Assembly: GCF_021365465.1 (NCBI RefSeq)
Contig: NZ_CP089932.1
Coordinates: 1,240,001 to 1,304,000 of the forward strand
DNA: 64,000 bases
Origin: Erwinia tracheiphila
GTDB lineage: Bacteria; Pseudomonadota; Gammaproteobacteria; Enterobacterales; Enterobacteriaceae
Direction of reading: 5' to 3'
Within the stretch, counting starts at the first letter, position 1, and the number at the start of each line of letters is the position of its first letter. Position numbers and translations under genes: made by a program. The notes beneath the pieces are model-generated. The model did no database searches and was not told the origin of the DNA. It saw only the letters and a program-made list of their open reading frames with translations. Below are positions 17,620 to 25,393 of this stretch, piece after piece.

Positions 17620-18934
17620 GGGACTTCCCCGATCATGGTGGGAGACTCAGAACGCCATGTTCAGCTTCCCGTAGTGGAACATTACGCCCAGCTTGAACCG
17701 TTCTTTATTCCTGAAGCCCCGTGACTTGATCCTCAGCAACCGTATTTTACTGTTCAGAGACTCCGCATTGCCGTTCGATACCCGGTTTTTCATCGCATTC
17801 AGAATGCCGTAAAGCCGCTTTGCCACCATGCGGGCAATGCTGACCATGAGTGGTATGCCGGTGTCTTTAGCCATCGCCATCCATTCCTGCCACAACTTAC
17901 GGCTATGGTCGTCATAGCGGCGGTGCCACAGATCGCGGGCAAGCTCTTTCATTACCCAGCACTGGTTCGTTTGCGGTAACACCAGCCGGGCAACTTCTAA
18001 CCTCTCAGCGCGGCGCCCAAAGCGATTTTGTTTGCTGTAAAACCATAAGTAGCGTGAGCGGTGGGCGTCTTTCCTGTCTGACGACGGGATCTGTTTCATC
18101 TCAGCCTGACGGGTTTTATCAACGATGGCGCACAACATTTTTGCCACATGGAAGTGATCGAAGGCGATTTTATCCACGGCATTGGGGAGATGGATGCGTG
18201 CAGCACTGATATAGGCCGTGTTCATGTCCATAGACAGCGTTTTTATCTCTTCAAGCTGGTGATCTCTCAGGCTACGCAGATAACTGGCAAGACTTTCTAC
18301 ACCGCGATCGTCGGTCAGTTGCAAAGCGCGTCCCTGCCTGTCAGAGATAACGGTGACGTACTGGTGTCCTTTTTTGAACCCGACTTCATCCACGCAGAGA
18401 TGACGGGCCGATAAGGGTTGTTTTATCCGGGCCAGGCCTCGTTTTACTGCGCGCATCATGATGCCGTCCACGGCATTCCAACTGAGTTTGAGCTGCTTTC
18501 TGACAGCATCCACGGTGCTAATTTTCAGCCATGAAAGAACAAAGGCTTCGAACAACAGGGTGTAGCGGCTGCCTGGCCCCGCCCACGGAACCGGCAGTGT
18601 CTGGCAACCGTGCTCGGGGCAGTCAATGCGGGGTACATCAGCTTCAACCAGCGTGGTGAATTGACAGGTATCGAGGTGACGCCATTTGCGACGCCGGTGG
18701 TCATGTATGGGGCAGGATTTACCGCATGTTGGACAGGTCAGTTGAGTGTGCCCGACAATGCCGACAATCACAGTCACTGAACCAGATTTTTCATCAAGAG
18801 AAAGGGATTTTACCTGCCACGGTGCGGACAGGTTAAGGATATGGGCATAGAGGGACTTTTCGTCCATGGCAGACTCCTCAGAAAATCAAGACTGCCATCA
18901 TAATGCCCTTAGCCACCACAACAGGGGAAGACCC
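17620..18934 (-). mobile_element. ISL3-family insertion sequence, complete (1315 bp)
   Basis: Inverted ends are GGGACTTCCCC...TGGTGG at 17620 and its partner GGGTCTTCCCC...TGGTGG read from 18934. The 8-bp flanking repeat and an intact transposase make it a recent insertion. It splits the DUF3102 gene. Confidence 0.95.
17647..18867 (-). CDS. ISL3-family transposase
   Basis: A 406-residue transposase with an N-terminal zinc-binding domain (QLTCPTCGKSCPIHDHRRRK, HxDxC in WRHLDTC, IDCPEHGC), a helix-turn-helix and the DDE_Tnp_ISL3 core. Candidate acidic residues are in LCVDEVGFKKG, LSMDMNTAYI and NGNAESLNSKIR. The C-terminus (FRNKERFKLGVMFHYGKL) matches the family. Frame intact. Confidence 0.95.
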   Translation of the reverse strand: MDEKSLYAHILNLSAPWQVKSLSLDEKSGSVTVIVGIVGHTQLTCPTCGKSCPIHDHRRRKWRHLDTCQFTTLVEADVPRIDCPEHGCQTLPVPWAGPGSRYTLLFEAFVLSWLKISTVDAVRKQLKLSWNAVDGIMMRAVKRGLARIKQPLSARHLCVDEVGFKKGHQYVTVISDRQGRALQLTDDRGVESLASYLRSLRDHQLEEIKTLSMDMNTAYISAARIHLPNAVDKIAFDHFHVAKMLCAIVDKTRQAEMKQIPSSDRKDAHRSRYLWFYSKQNRFGRRAERLEVARLVLPQTNQCWVMKELARDLWHRRYDDHSRKLWQEWMAMAKDTGIPLMVSIARMVAKRLYGILNAMKNRVSNGNAESLNSKIRLLRIKSRGFRNKERFKLGVMFHYGKLNMAF

Positions 18935-19640
18935 ATAGACGAACAGTGATAGCGGACTCTGCTTCCGTAGATATAGCCGCGACCTCCAGCCGGAGCTTCT
19001 TCACTTCTTCATCAGGCTTAGGCGGCTGAATGCGGGATTTTTTCTCCAGTTTGGTGGAGAGCGCGTCAATCTTCTCATTCTTGTCAGCGAGAACACACTG
19101 TTGTGCAGCGTTGGTTTCGCGGGCTTCGCGCAGAGCAGCCTTCAGTTCACGGCTGGTCATCCGCCCGATATCATCCAGTTCAAGCCCGGCAACAGTGCCG
19201 CCATCATTCAACTCGGTAAGTTCTTCATCATCCAAAACCATAAGTTCAAACAACTTGGTTTTAGTACCAGCTGCCTCCAGCAAATGTTGTGGCGCAGCAA
19301 CATTTGAAAACTTTATTGCAGCTTGGCTCATGCGCCATGCAACCGTCCGATCCAAACCCAACCGAGCTAAAAAGTCTAACCATTCGCCATGAGGAAGAAG
19401 TTCTTTAGAAACAATAAGCGCCCGGCCTGCAGACAGTATTTCTTCAGCACTTCGTGACAGATGCCCCCGAATTTTGTCTTCATAACGCAGTGAGTCAAAT
19501 GGTAATCCATCGCCGAATTGTTGAAGAATCAATGCATGATGTTCGGCCATAGCACTCAGTTTAACGTTGAGGTCATCACTCAGCGGAGCATCTTCCACTA
19601 GTTCAACTGGTTGTGATTTTGTTCGTCCCATTTCAACTCC

Positions 19641-19946
19641 TTAGCGACTGCCAGCCATAACACGCTGGTTAATTTCATTGATACGATCCTGTGCCCGCGC
19701 CATTTCGGTACTGTGCGCCATGGCGATTTGCAAAAGCTGGACTCCAGGGGCAAAACGTCCGTTATCCAGTTTCAGGGCCAGTCCTTCTTCGATAAGGGTA
19801 TTAAGCGCACGATTGATATTCGCCGGTGACTCACCCAGATCCGATGCCAGTTCACCGTTAGAAACACCGTTCAGAGCGTGGCCACGCAGTGCTTTAAGAA
19901 CGCGCAGGATGCGGGAGCCAGAACTGGATACATTTGCCTTACTCAT
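19641..19946 (-). CDS. IclR-type winged-helix early regulator
   Basis: A 101-residue DNA-binding protein with a winged helix-turn-helix (GVSNGELASDLGESPANINR, then ALNTLIEEGLALKLDNGRF) like the N-terminal domain of IclR regulators but without an effector domain. ATG 19946 is chosen because AAAAGGGGAA lies ~7 bases upstream; a longer frame from 20009 overlaps the Ner-like gene. It is the second gene of the leftward early operon and could control early transcription. Confidence 0.78.
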   Translation of the reverse strand: MSKANVSSSGSRILRVLKALRGHALNGVSNGELASDLGESPANINRALNTLIEEGLALKLDNGRFAPGVQLLQIAMAHSTEMARAQDRINEINQRVMAGSR

Positions 19947-19998
19947 GTCACATTCCCCTTTTTGCGATATGTGATAATCTGTTACACGGGCTAAAACG

Positions 19999-20187
19999 TT
20001 ATGCCGCATTTGAATCTGGTTTCAGACCCAGCTTCACGGCAATTTCGTGTGATTTGCCGTAACGACCTTTGGTGAAGCCGTTAAGAACCCGGTAGACCTC
20101 ATTGCGGCTGTAGCCGTTTTCTTCAGCCCAGCGGGTGAAAGTGACCCCGCGCTGTCGGAAGAGTGATTTGACTTGTTCTGCAGTCAT
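19999..20187 (-). CDS. Ner-like DNA-binding protein
   Basis: Sixty-two residues with a helix-turn-helix and a conserved GRYGKSHEIAVKLGLK tail, as in the small Ner/gp16-type proteins of BcepMu-like phages (VTFTRWAEENGYSRNEVYRV). It is the first gene of the leftward early operon, divergent from the CI-like repressor. That is the position of Ner in Mu, where it turns down early and repressor transcription. GGAGACAA just upstream of the ATG serves as the ribosome site. Confidence 0.8.
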   Translation of the reverse strand: MTAEQVKSLFRQRGVTFTRWAEENGYSRNEVYRVLNGFTKGRYGKSHEIAVKLGLKPDSNAA

Positions 20188-20238
20188 CGTTGTCTCCTTT
20201 GTTGATGCAATGATGTTTGCCTTATGTGTGATAGATTA

Positions 20239-20285
20239 TATACGCAAACGTGTATAAAGCAACGAAAGAGACGCAAATGTGTATA
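20239..20285. promoter_or_regulatory. Putative operators in the lysogeny-switch intergenic region
   Basis: Two direct repeats ACGCAAACGTGTATA (20242-20256) and ACGCAAATGTGTATA (20271-20285), 29 bp apart, differ at one base. The first is extended by TAT on its left into an imperfect palindrome starting TATAC. They lie between the Ner-like gene (start 20187) and the CI-like repressor, with the second overlapping the repressor start codon. Operator function is inferred from position and repetition. Confidence 0.6.
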
Positions 20286-20642
20286 GCTGAGCGATTAAAA
20301 GAAGTACTAAAAGAAAAGAAAATCAGCTCAATCAAAAAGTTCGCTGAGATTTGCGAGCTACCTTACCGTACCGCTCAAAGCTATTTGAATGGCGACAGGG
20401 AACCTAATATTGCAGGCCTAACGAAGCTATGCACACAGTTGGGTATAAACCTCAATTGGCTTCTCACAGGTGTTGGTGAACAATTTATCTTGGGAGATGG
20501 GACTAAATCAGTGCAGGGTATATCAACGGAGAAACAGGCTCTGATGGATGCGTTTGATGATATGAGTCCTGAGCAGCGGAGGGCTATTCTTGAGGTCGGC
20601 AAAGTCCTCACTCAACCAAAACCAAGCAAGTTTGCTGGGTAG
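20277..20642 (+). CDS. CI-like phage repressor (HTH XRE)
   Basis: A 121-residue lysogeny repressor candidate. The N-terminal XRE helix-turn-helix is at residues ~5-60 (KKFAEICELPYRTAQSYLNG) with the usual LCTQLGINLNWLLTGVGEQF extension, and the short C-terminus is predicted to oligomerise (KQALMDAFDDMSPEQRRAIL). It lacks the LexA-type peptidase domain, so RecA-driven self-cleavage is unlikely. ATG 20277 is preferred to GTG 20250 because the protein then starts directly at the helix-turn-helix. Divergent from the Ner-like gene across two repeated operators. Confidence 0.82.
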   Translation: MCIAERLKEVLKEKKISSIKKFAEICELPYRTAQSYLNGDREPNIAGLTKLCTQLGINLNWLLTGVGEQFILGDGTKSVQGISTEKQALMDAFDDMSPEQRRAILEVGKVLTQPKPSKFAG

Positions 20643-20762
20643 GGAGAGGGCTTATAAGAATTTCACGGTAAAGGGAATGTGGTTGAGTTAACTGCTTATC
20701 GGGAAAGGCTTATCAAAAAAAAGTAAGGTGGCAAGGCCTAAGCTCTTGCCACGACAAAACTG

Positions 20763-21029
20763 TTAATCTTTGACCATAAACCAACCTTCAAAGTAAGTGC
20801 CTTTAGACCCTGTCTCTTTCTTTTCGCAGGCGAACATTTTCTCGTTTGGCAATCGTCCAGTCACCATGTCTGGCTTATCCTGAATGATTTTGAGTGGTTC
20901 GCCACCATTTGCCTTTATAGCTGACAGACATTCTTGTAATGAATGAAATTCAGCTTTCATAACGCTATCAGCCATAGTATTTCCAGCGACTAAAAAGGTA
21001 GAAATCAGAACAGCAGTCTTAAATTTCAT
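20763..21029 (-). CDS. Small periplasmic protein with signal peptide
   Basis: Eighty-eight residues starting MKFKTAVLISTFLVAGNTMA, a good signal peptide, followed by a small mature domain with two Cys (LQECLSAIKANGG ... EKMFACEKK). It lies in the region between the repressor and the lysis genes, where prophages carry morons (genes expressed from the prophage). No family recognised; role unknown. Confidence 0.65.
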   Translation of the reverse strand: MKFKTAVLISTFLVAGNTMADSVMKAEFHSLQECLSAIKANGGEPLKIIQDKPDMVTGRLPNEKMFACEKKETGSKGTYFEGWFMVKD

Positions 21030-21086
21030 AGCGTTATCCATTGTAAGTGGGTTCAAATTCGGCGGCCTATTAACGATTTTATTTAA

Positions 21087-21857
21087 TTAAAAATTACAAA
21101 TCACCAATTCTTTCCTTGGCGTAGCTTTACCTGTGACCTTCAAGTTGTAGCTGATATCAACTGTCTGAATGTTTAGTCCGTTAAACGTCTGCCGCATTTC
21201 CGGGATATCGTTCACCGATATAATCATTTTACCTTTGATGCTCCGCGCCAGCTCCGCCATGTGGACATAGTTACCTATAGGGAAATCCACGCCATAGCCT
21301 TACGTTCCCCAGTACGGTGGATCACAGTAGAAAAGCGTGTGGGGGCGATCATATCGCTCTATGCACTGGTGCCAGTCCAGATGCTCTATCAGCGTTCTCG
21401 ACAGGCGCAGGTGTGCCATAGACAGTTCCTCCTCAATACGCAGCAGATTGAAGCGCGGCACACTGGTGGTGGAGGTACCGAAAGTGTGATCGGCGACCTT
21501 GCCTCCAAACGCCTGTTTCTGCAGGTAGTAGAACCGGGCCGCCCGCTGAATGTCGGTGAGTGTCTCTACCGGCGTATCCTGCAGCCAATTGTATATCTGA
21601 CGGCTGACCAGCGCCCACTTGAACTGGCGGACAAACTCTTCCAGGTGATGTTTTACCACCCGATAGAGGTTCACCAGCTCGCCGTTGATATCGTTGATGA
21701 CTTCGGTTTTGCTGGGTACCTTGAGAAAATAGAGCGCCGCTGCGCCGCAGAACGGCTCCACGTAGCAGGTGTGGGCCGGGAACAGTGGCAGAATGTGTCT
21801 GGCCAGACGACGTTTTCCGCCAATCCAGGGAACGATGGGTAAAGATTGTTCTTTCAT
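21087..21857 (-). pseudogene. Dam-like DNA adenine methylase with an in-frame ochre codon
   Basis: N6-adenine methyltransferase of the Dam/MT-A70-like D12 class. It has SAM-binding motif PWIGGKRRLARHILPLFP at residues ~9-26, PFCGAAALYFLKVPSK with VINDINGELVNLYRVVKHHL, and catalytic DPPYWGT at ~179-185. The next codon is TAA at 21300-21302, after which GYGVDFPIGNYVHMAELAR continues in the same frame to 21087. The expected residue at the stop is Glu (GAA), so a single G-to-T change explains it. Without read-through the target-recognition C-terminus (~70 residues) is lost. Full length would be 256 residues. Phage methylases of this kind usually protect against host restriction. Confidence 0.9.
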
Positions 21858-22100
21858 TATCCGTAAGCCTTTTGCAATCAGTGAAAATATGGCAGGCTAG
21901 TCTGGTCTCGCAAGACTGACTGAACCCTGGTCGGCTCACAGTGCATACCTGTGGGTTGATGACCAGTCCGGTGTTCGAGCACCGGGCTGGTCGTTCTTTC
22001 ACTGTCAGGATGAGATTTATGGATAACTGTTTTCTATTAACGCAATTTACTGGATGTGTAACCTACGTGCAGTGTTTGTTCGATAAGGATTGTTTTCTGA
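21858..22100. other. AT-rich non-coding gap
   Basis: No convincing gene on either strand. Composition is more AT-rich than the phage average, particularly 22010-22100, as expected around a horizontally acquired moron promoter. It contains a repeat-like stretch GACCAGTCCGGTGTTCGAGCACCGGGCTGGTC (described by its arms: GACCAG at 21960 and CTGGTC at 21986), forming a strong hairpin without a T-run. Confidence 0.5.
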
Positions 22101-22667
22101 ATGGGAACGTATTACACACTTGATTCCGCTAATCGTCTGCCTTCGCCTTGCCATGTAATTACCGTAAAATACGAACCTGAAGTGCCGGAGCTGGCCGCTT
22201 TCCTTCATCAGATGTATCCCGATGGTCTTTCCAGGCACGGTCATAACTATCTCTATAATCCCGGCCCTAAAATGGAAGATGACAGCGGAGTCAGCAGAAG
22301 TCTGCTGGTCGGTCTGGTGTTTGAGTTAGTTCGCCGTAGCCATTTTCCTGACAAACCCTCCCGTTATCAGTCACTGTTTGCCTGTCAGCATCTGAGTGAA
22401 GTCAGGAAGTTCCGGGGATTACTGGCCGATGAGAGAGGCGAAGAGGAAATCAGAACGGCACCGATATATGAAGTCATCACAGATGAGCCGGTGCATCGCG
22501 GAGATATGAGGTTATTGAACAGTGATTGCCCGGTGCTGGAACTGTATCACCGGGCCTGGCTTTACTGGTCGGGAGAAGCGGCCCCGGTTAAGACTGGTGA
22601 GGAAGAACCGTTCTGGGAACTGCTGATTCCGCTTCCAGTATTCGTTGGTCGCAGGATAACTGAGTAG
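22101..22667 (+). CDS. DUF2441-like moron protein
   Basis: A 188-residue protein opening MGTYYTLDSANRLPSPCHVI and containing YPDGLSRHGHNYL. This pattern (YYxLDS near the start and a P-x-G-x-S-x-H-G core) resembles DUF2441 proteins, a fold sometimes compared with ADP-ribosyl-transfer enzymes; that link is tentative. Its codon use and surrounding AT-richness differ from the packed late operon. AAGGA lies 11 bases upstream of ATG 22101. Its 3' end is overlapped antisense by the next gene. Cargo (moron) is the best description; function unknown. Confidence 0.65.
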   Translation: MGTYYTLDSANRLPSPCHVITVKYEPEVPELAAFLHQMYPDGLSRHGHNYLYNPGPKMEDDSGVSRSLLVGLVFELVRRSHFPDKPSRYQSLFACQHLSEVRKFRGLLADERGEEEIRTAPIYEVITDEPVHRGDMRLLNSDCPVLELYHRAWLYWSGEAAPVKTGEEEPFWELLIPLPVFVGRRITE

Positions 22668-22911
22668 CAGGATCAGATGCGGCTTTAAATCGTGATGTCG
22701 CCGCCACATTGCCAATCATCATGACGTTGTTTTCTCCGCTGGCGAAATGACTTCTTCCCTCTTCAAGTGCATCCAGCGCGTTTTTCAGTTCTGCAATCGC
22801 TTCGGTTGGGCAACATGCATCCACGCTTAGCGTGTAAGTTTTATTTTTCTCTCCGGTTCTGATCCCAAAGAGGAACCCTTTTTTAAAACCGGGCTGTTTC
22901 GGTTCAGTCAT
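22588..22911 (-). CDS. Hypothetical phage protein, 107 aa
   Basis: ATG 22911 has an excellent ribosome site (GGGGAGG, 8-base spacing). The first ~65 residues (KKGFLFGIRTGEKNKTYTLS ... EAIAELKNALDALEEGRSHF) look like a real small protein. The last ~40 residues overlap the DUF2441-like gene on the other strand and read less naturally, so the native C-terminus may have been replaced. No family recognised. Confidence 0.55.
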   Translation of the reverse strand: MTEPKQPGFKKGFLFGIRTGEKNKTYTLSVDACCPTEAIAELKNALDALEEGRSHFASGENNVMMIGNVAATSRFKAASDPATQLSCDQRILEAESAVPRTVLPHQS

Positions 22912-23041
22912 CGTGCTTGCCTCCCCTGTGTTTTGTGTGCCACCATTCTGGCCGCTTCCCTCTGCGAACACTTATAACGCGCTTTAAAATCCGTATCCCG
23001 CTACATTTGTGATGCTGTCTCCACTACACAAGGAGACACCC

Positions 23042-23392
23042 ATGAAAAACCTGAAAAAATTCATTCCCCCTGTTAAAAAGCCCCGTCTCAGCGGCTGGCT
23101 GCTGACCTCTGTGCTGCTGCTCGGCACCATCGGTCTGGTATCGCCCCAGCAGCTGCCGGTGGTTGTCTACAAGCTGTCGCTCATCACGCTGGCAGCAGTG
23201 CTGGGCTACTGGCTTGATCGTTCTCTATTCCCCAAAGCCCGTCCAGGTCAGTATCTGAAGCACGATGACAGGCTGATGGCTGATGGTCGCTTCCCCGTTC
23301 AGACTGGCCTTCACCTGGTCTTTTCCGCTGCGCTAATCCGCCGTGCTCTGATCGTTGCCGCAGTCTGTCTGGCCGTAGCGACGGGGCTGTGA
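23042..23392 (+). CDS. Putative holin
   Basis: A 116-residue membrane protein at the start of the late operon. Hydrophobic segments are at residues ~19-35 (WLLTSVLLLGTIGLVSP), ~40-57 (VVVYKLSLITLAAVLGYW) and ~92-115 (LVFSAALIRRALIVAAVCL), with a KPRPGQYL-like loop common to putative holins of BcepMu-type phages. ATG 23042 has AAGGAGA 6 bases upstream; an in-frame start at 23009 has none. It lies directly before the transglycosylase, forming a lysis cassette with Rz/Rz1. Confidence 0.8.
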   Translation: MKNLKKFIPPVKKPRLSGWLLTSVLLLGTIGLVSPQQLPVVVYKLSLITLAAVLGYWLDRSLFPKARPGQYLKHDDRLMADGRFPVQTGLHLVFSAALIRRALIVAAVCLAVATGL

Positions 23393-23394
23393 CC

Positions 23395-24117
23395 ATGAAC
23401 TGGCCCCAAATCACTTTCATCATCCTGCTCGCCTTTGGTCTGGGCGTAACCGCCATCAGGCATGGCGAGCCACGCAACGATAAATACAGCTTCTGGTGGC
23501 AGCTTGCTGGCATCCTGGTGATTACCTGGCTGCTCTGGTGTGGCGGCTTCTTCAGTCAGGCCCGCGCAGCCCAGCCTCCGCAGTCCGCGCTGCAGTATCG
23601 CGACGATGTGATCCGTAATGCCCGGCTTGAATGGGGGCTGTCTGCGCCGGTGGCCGATTTCGCCGCGCAGCTGCATCAGGAAAGTGGCTGGCGACCTGAT
23701 GCGGTCTCGCCGGCTGGCGCTCTGGGGCTGGCGCAGTTTATGCCCGTCACCGCTGACTGGATAAGTCAGCTGATGCCGGGGCTGAACAGCCGTGAGCCGT
23801 TTAATCCTGCATGGGCCATCCGGGCGCTGGTCAGCTATGACCGCTGGCTGTGGCAGCGCATCAGCGCCGCCAACAGCTGCGAACGTATGGCCATGACGCT
23901 GTCGGGATACAACGGCGGGCTGGGCTGGGTAAAACGGGATAAGCGGCTGGCCTCACAGCAGGGGCTGGACACCACCCGCTGGTTTGAGCATGTTGCCACG
24001 GTGAATGCCGGGCGCAGCGCCGCCAGCTGGCGCGAGAACCGCCACTACCCGCAGCGCATCCTGCACGAACTGGCACCGCGCTATCTCACATGGGGAGGCG
24101 GCAGCTGTGTGGACTAG
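23395..24117 (+). CDS. Phage lytic transglycosylase (endolysin, SLT domain)
   Basis: Muramidase-type endolysin of 240 residues with N-terminal membrane segments (ITFIILLAFGLGVTAIRHG and WQLAGILVITWLLWCGGFF) that make it a candidate signal-anchor lysin. The SLT fold at ~85-235 has catalytic Glu in AAQLHQESGWRPDAVS, then GALGLAQFMPVTADW, and YNGGLGWVKRD. ATG 23395 begins 2 bases after the holin stop; a GTG at 23389 overlaps it. The holin-independent anchor is inferred from topology only. Confidence 0.9.
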   Translation: MNWPQITFIILLAFGLGVTAIRHGEPRNDKYSFWWQLAGILVITWLLWCGGFFSQARAAQPPQSALQYRDDVIRNARLEWGLSAPVADFAAQLHQESGWRPDAVSPAGALGLAQFMPVTADWISQLMPGLNSREPFNPAWAIRALVSYDRWLWQRISAANSCERMAMTLSGYNGGLGWVKRDKRLASQQGLDTTRWFEHVATVNAGRSAASWRENRHYPQRILHELAPRYLTWGGGSCVD

Positions 24118-24760
24118 CCTGATAAAAAAAATGCCTTGGCGTGGCATGTTAATCACGCTTGCCCTGGTCGGGGCGCTGTATGGCCTGTACCGCTGGGGTT
24201 ATCGCGATGGCCACAATGATGCAAAACACGACGGGGATGCGGCGCTAAGTCAGCTGCAGTCGGCATTCGATACCTACAAAACGGAGCAGGCAACGCTTGA
24301 GAACGCTGCGCTGCGGGCCTGGGCAAAGCGGTATCAGGATCAGGTTGCCGCAGGCCATCAGGCCGAAGCCAGTTACCTTGAGCAAATTGCTCAGCTTGAG
24401 AGCCAGAACAAACAACTACAGGGGCAAATTAACGATGTCACACAGCGCTGGATTGATGAAAAAGGCAAGAGCCATCCCATTGAGTGCGTGTTTACTCGCG
24501 GTTTCGTGCGCCAGTACAACGCCGCGCTCGGATATGACAACGCATCCGTTGACGCCGGTCATTCAGACGCAACTGCCGCCGCTGGCACCGGCACTCGCGC
24601 AGCGTCCGGGCAACCTGCAGCCGCTGACGCCTGGTTACGCGACTCAGGCGTCTCCCAGCGTGACGTCCTCGCCAACATCATCGACAACGCGAAGCAGTGC
24701 CGCATCTGGCGCAGCCAGATAAACCAGCTGCTGGACGAACGGGAAGGATTACAGAAATGA
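24107..24760 (+). CDS. Rz-type inner-membrane spanin
   Basis: i-spanin of 217 residues. It has one N-terminal membrane helix (RGMLITLALVGALYGLYRWG), a long coiled-coil (LSQLQSAFDTYKTEQATLEN ... LEQIAQLESQNKQLQGQIND) and a globular C-terminal end with Cys (NAKQCRIWRSQINQLLDERE). GTG 24107 is supported by GGGGAGG 8 bases upstream; its coding region overlaps the lysin stop by 11 bases. The o-spanin is nested inside at 24456-24722. Confidence 0.82.
   Translation: MWTSLIKKMPWRGMLITLALVGALYGLYRWGYRDGHNDAKHDGDAALSQLQSAFDTYKTEQATLENAALRAWAKRYQDQVAAGHQAEASYLEQIAQLESQNKQLQGQINDVTQRWIDEKGKSHPIECVFTRGFVRQYNAALGYDNASVDAGHSDATAAAGTGTRAASGQPAAADAWLRDSGVSQRDVLANIIDNAKQCRIWRSQINQLLDEREGLQK
24456..24722 (+). 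CDS. Rz1-type outer-membrane lipoprotein spanin, nested in the Rz gene
   Basis: Read in another frame entirely inside the i-spanin gene, as in lambda and P2-like phages. ATG 24456 starts MKKARAIPLSACLLAVSCAS, a lipoprotein signal with lipobox LAVSC, followed by a Pro/Thr/Ser-rich mature part (HPLTPVIQTQLPPLAPALAQ). Eighty-eight residues. Inner- and outer-membrane spanins fuse the two membranes at the end of lysis. Confidence 0.82.
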   Translation: MKKARAIPLSACLLAVSCASTTPRSDMTTHPLTPVIQTQLPPLAPALAQRPGNLQPLTPGYATQASPSVTSSPTSSTTRSSAASGAAR

Positions 24761-25089
24761 CGTTGCAGGTTGAATTCTGGACGGTGGTGGGCTTTCTCAT
24801 CACCTTCATGAGCTTTGTCGGCGGTATGGCTAAGTGGTTGTTCAGTAAAGCAGAGGAGCGTCAGGCGGCGCGGTTCGCCTCCCTTGAGCAGTCGCTGCAA
24901 CAGTCCGCCTCCAACTGGGGCGAGCTGGAAAAAGAATTTATGCGGTTTAAGGCGGATTTACCGCTGAACTACGTCCGCCGCGAGGATTACATCCGTGGCC
25001 AGACGGTCATCGAGGCCAAGCTGGACGCACTCTACAACAAACTGGAAGTGGTACAGCAGTACCGTCATACAGGAGGTCACCATGGTTGA
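24757..25089 (+). CDS. DUF2730 family phage protein
   Basis: A 110-residue protein with an N-terminal membrane helix (FWTVVGFLITFMSFVGGMAK) and a coiled-coil body (LEQSLQQSASNWGELEKEFM), the layout of the DUF2730 proteins found between lysis and packaging genes in Mu-like phages. ATG 24757 overlaps the Rz stop (ATGA) with GGAAGGA upstream. Function unknown. Confidence 0.8.
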   Translation: MTLQVEFWTVVGFLITFMSFVGGMAKWLFSKAEERQAARFASLEQSLQQSASNWGELEKEFMRFKADLPLNYVRREDYIRGQTVIEAKLDALYNKLEVVQQYRHTGGHHG

Positions 25090-25393
25090 TATCGCCCGCG
25101 TGCGCCGGGAATCCCTGCGCTGGAGTCTGCTGGTTGCTCTGAACAAAACCCGCCCGTATACCGCCAGCGAGACGCTACTGCTGGATGTATCCCGTGCCAT
25201 CTACCCGGACACCACGCCGCTGGAGCTGCGTCGGGAGCTGGATTATATGGCCGACCGCAGGATGGTCGAACTGGAGAAAAAACCCTCCGGCGACTGGTTT
25301 GCCGACCTGACCCGCCTCGGTGTTGACCTGGTGGAATATACCGTTGAATGCGGCCCCGGCATTGCCCGCCCGGAAAAGTACTGGAGTGAATGA
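25082..25393 (+). CDS. Mu gp26-like small phage protein
   Basis: A 103-residue protein with a predicted winged-helix pattern (LLVALNKTRPYTASETLLLD ... LRRELDYMADRRMVELEKK). It occupies the Mu gp26 position between DUF2730 and the terminase small-subunit-like gene. AGGAGGT precedes ATG 25082, which overlaps the upstream gene by 8 bases. Role unknown. Confidence 0.75.
   Translation: MVDIARVRRESLRWSLLVALNKTRPYTASETLLLDVSRAIYPDTTPLELRRELDYMADRRMVELEKKPSGDWFADLTRLGVDLVEYTVECGPGIARPEKYWSE

Larger units (their letters stand above)
17406..19631 (-). pseudogene. DUF3102 protein gene, split by an ISL3-family element
   Basis: The ATG at 19631 opens a protein with the DUF3102 pattern (HALILQQFGDGLPFDSLRYE ... 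KELLPHGEWLDFLARLGLDR) followed by a coiled-coil (LADKNEKIDALSTKLEKK). After residue ~232 it runs into the IS and stops at 18909. The C-terminus (LYSAFETLCAYCSDNQIDTP ... PSWLTEPEPEIKRQEA) continues at 17611-17406. The IS plus one duplication is 1323 bp, divisible by three, so the rejoined frame is intact at 300 residues. The family is a frequent early-region passenger of Mu-like phages; role unknown. It starts 9 bp after the IclR-type regulator. Confidence 0.9.

Noticed and set aside
21290..21302. Frameshift as the explanation for the broken methylase
   Set aside because: Both halves are in the same frame; the lesion is a nonsense codon, not an indel.
21261..21842. Rightward 193-codon frame opposite the methylase
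   Set aside because: The leftward strand carries SAM-binding and DPPY motifs; this is its complement.
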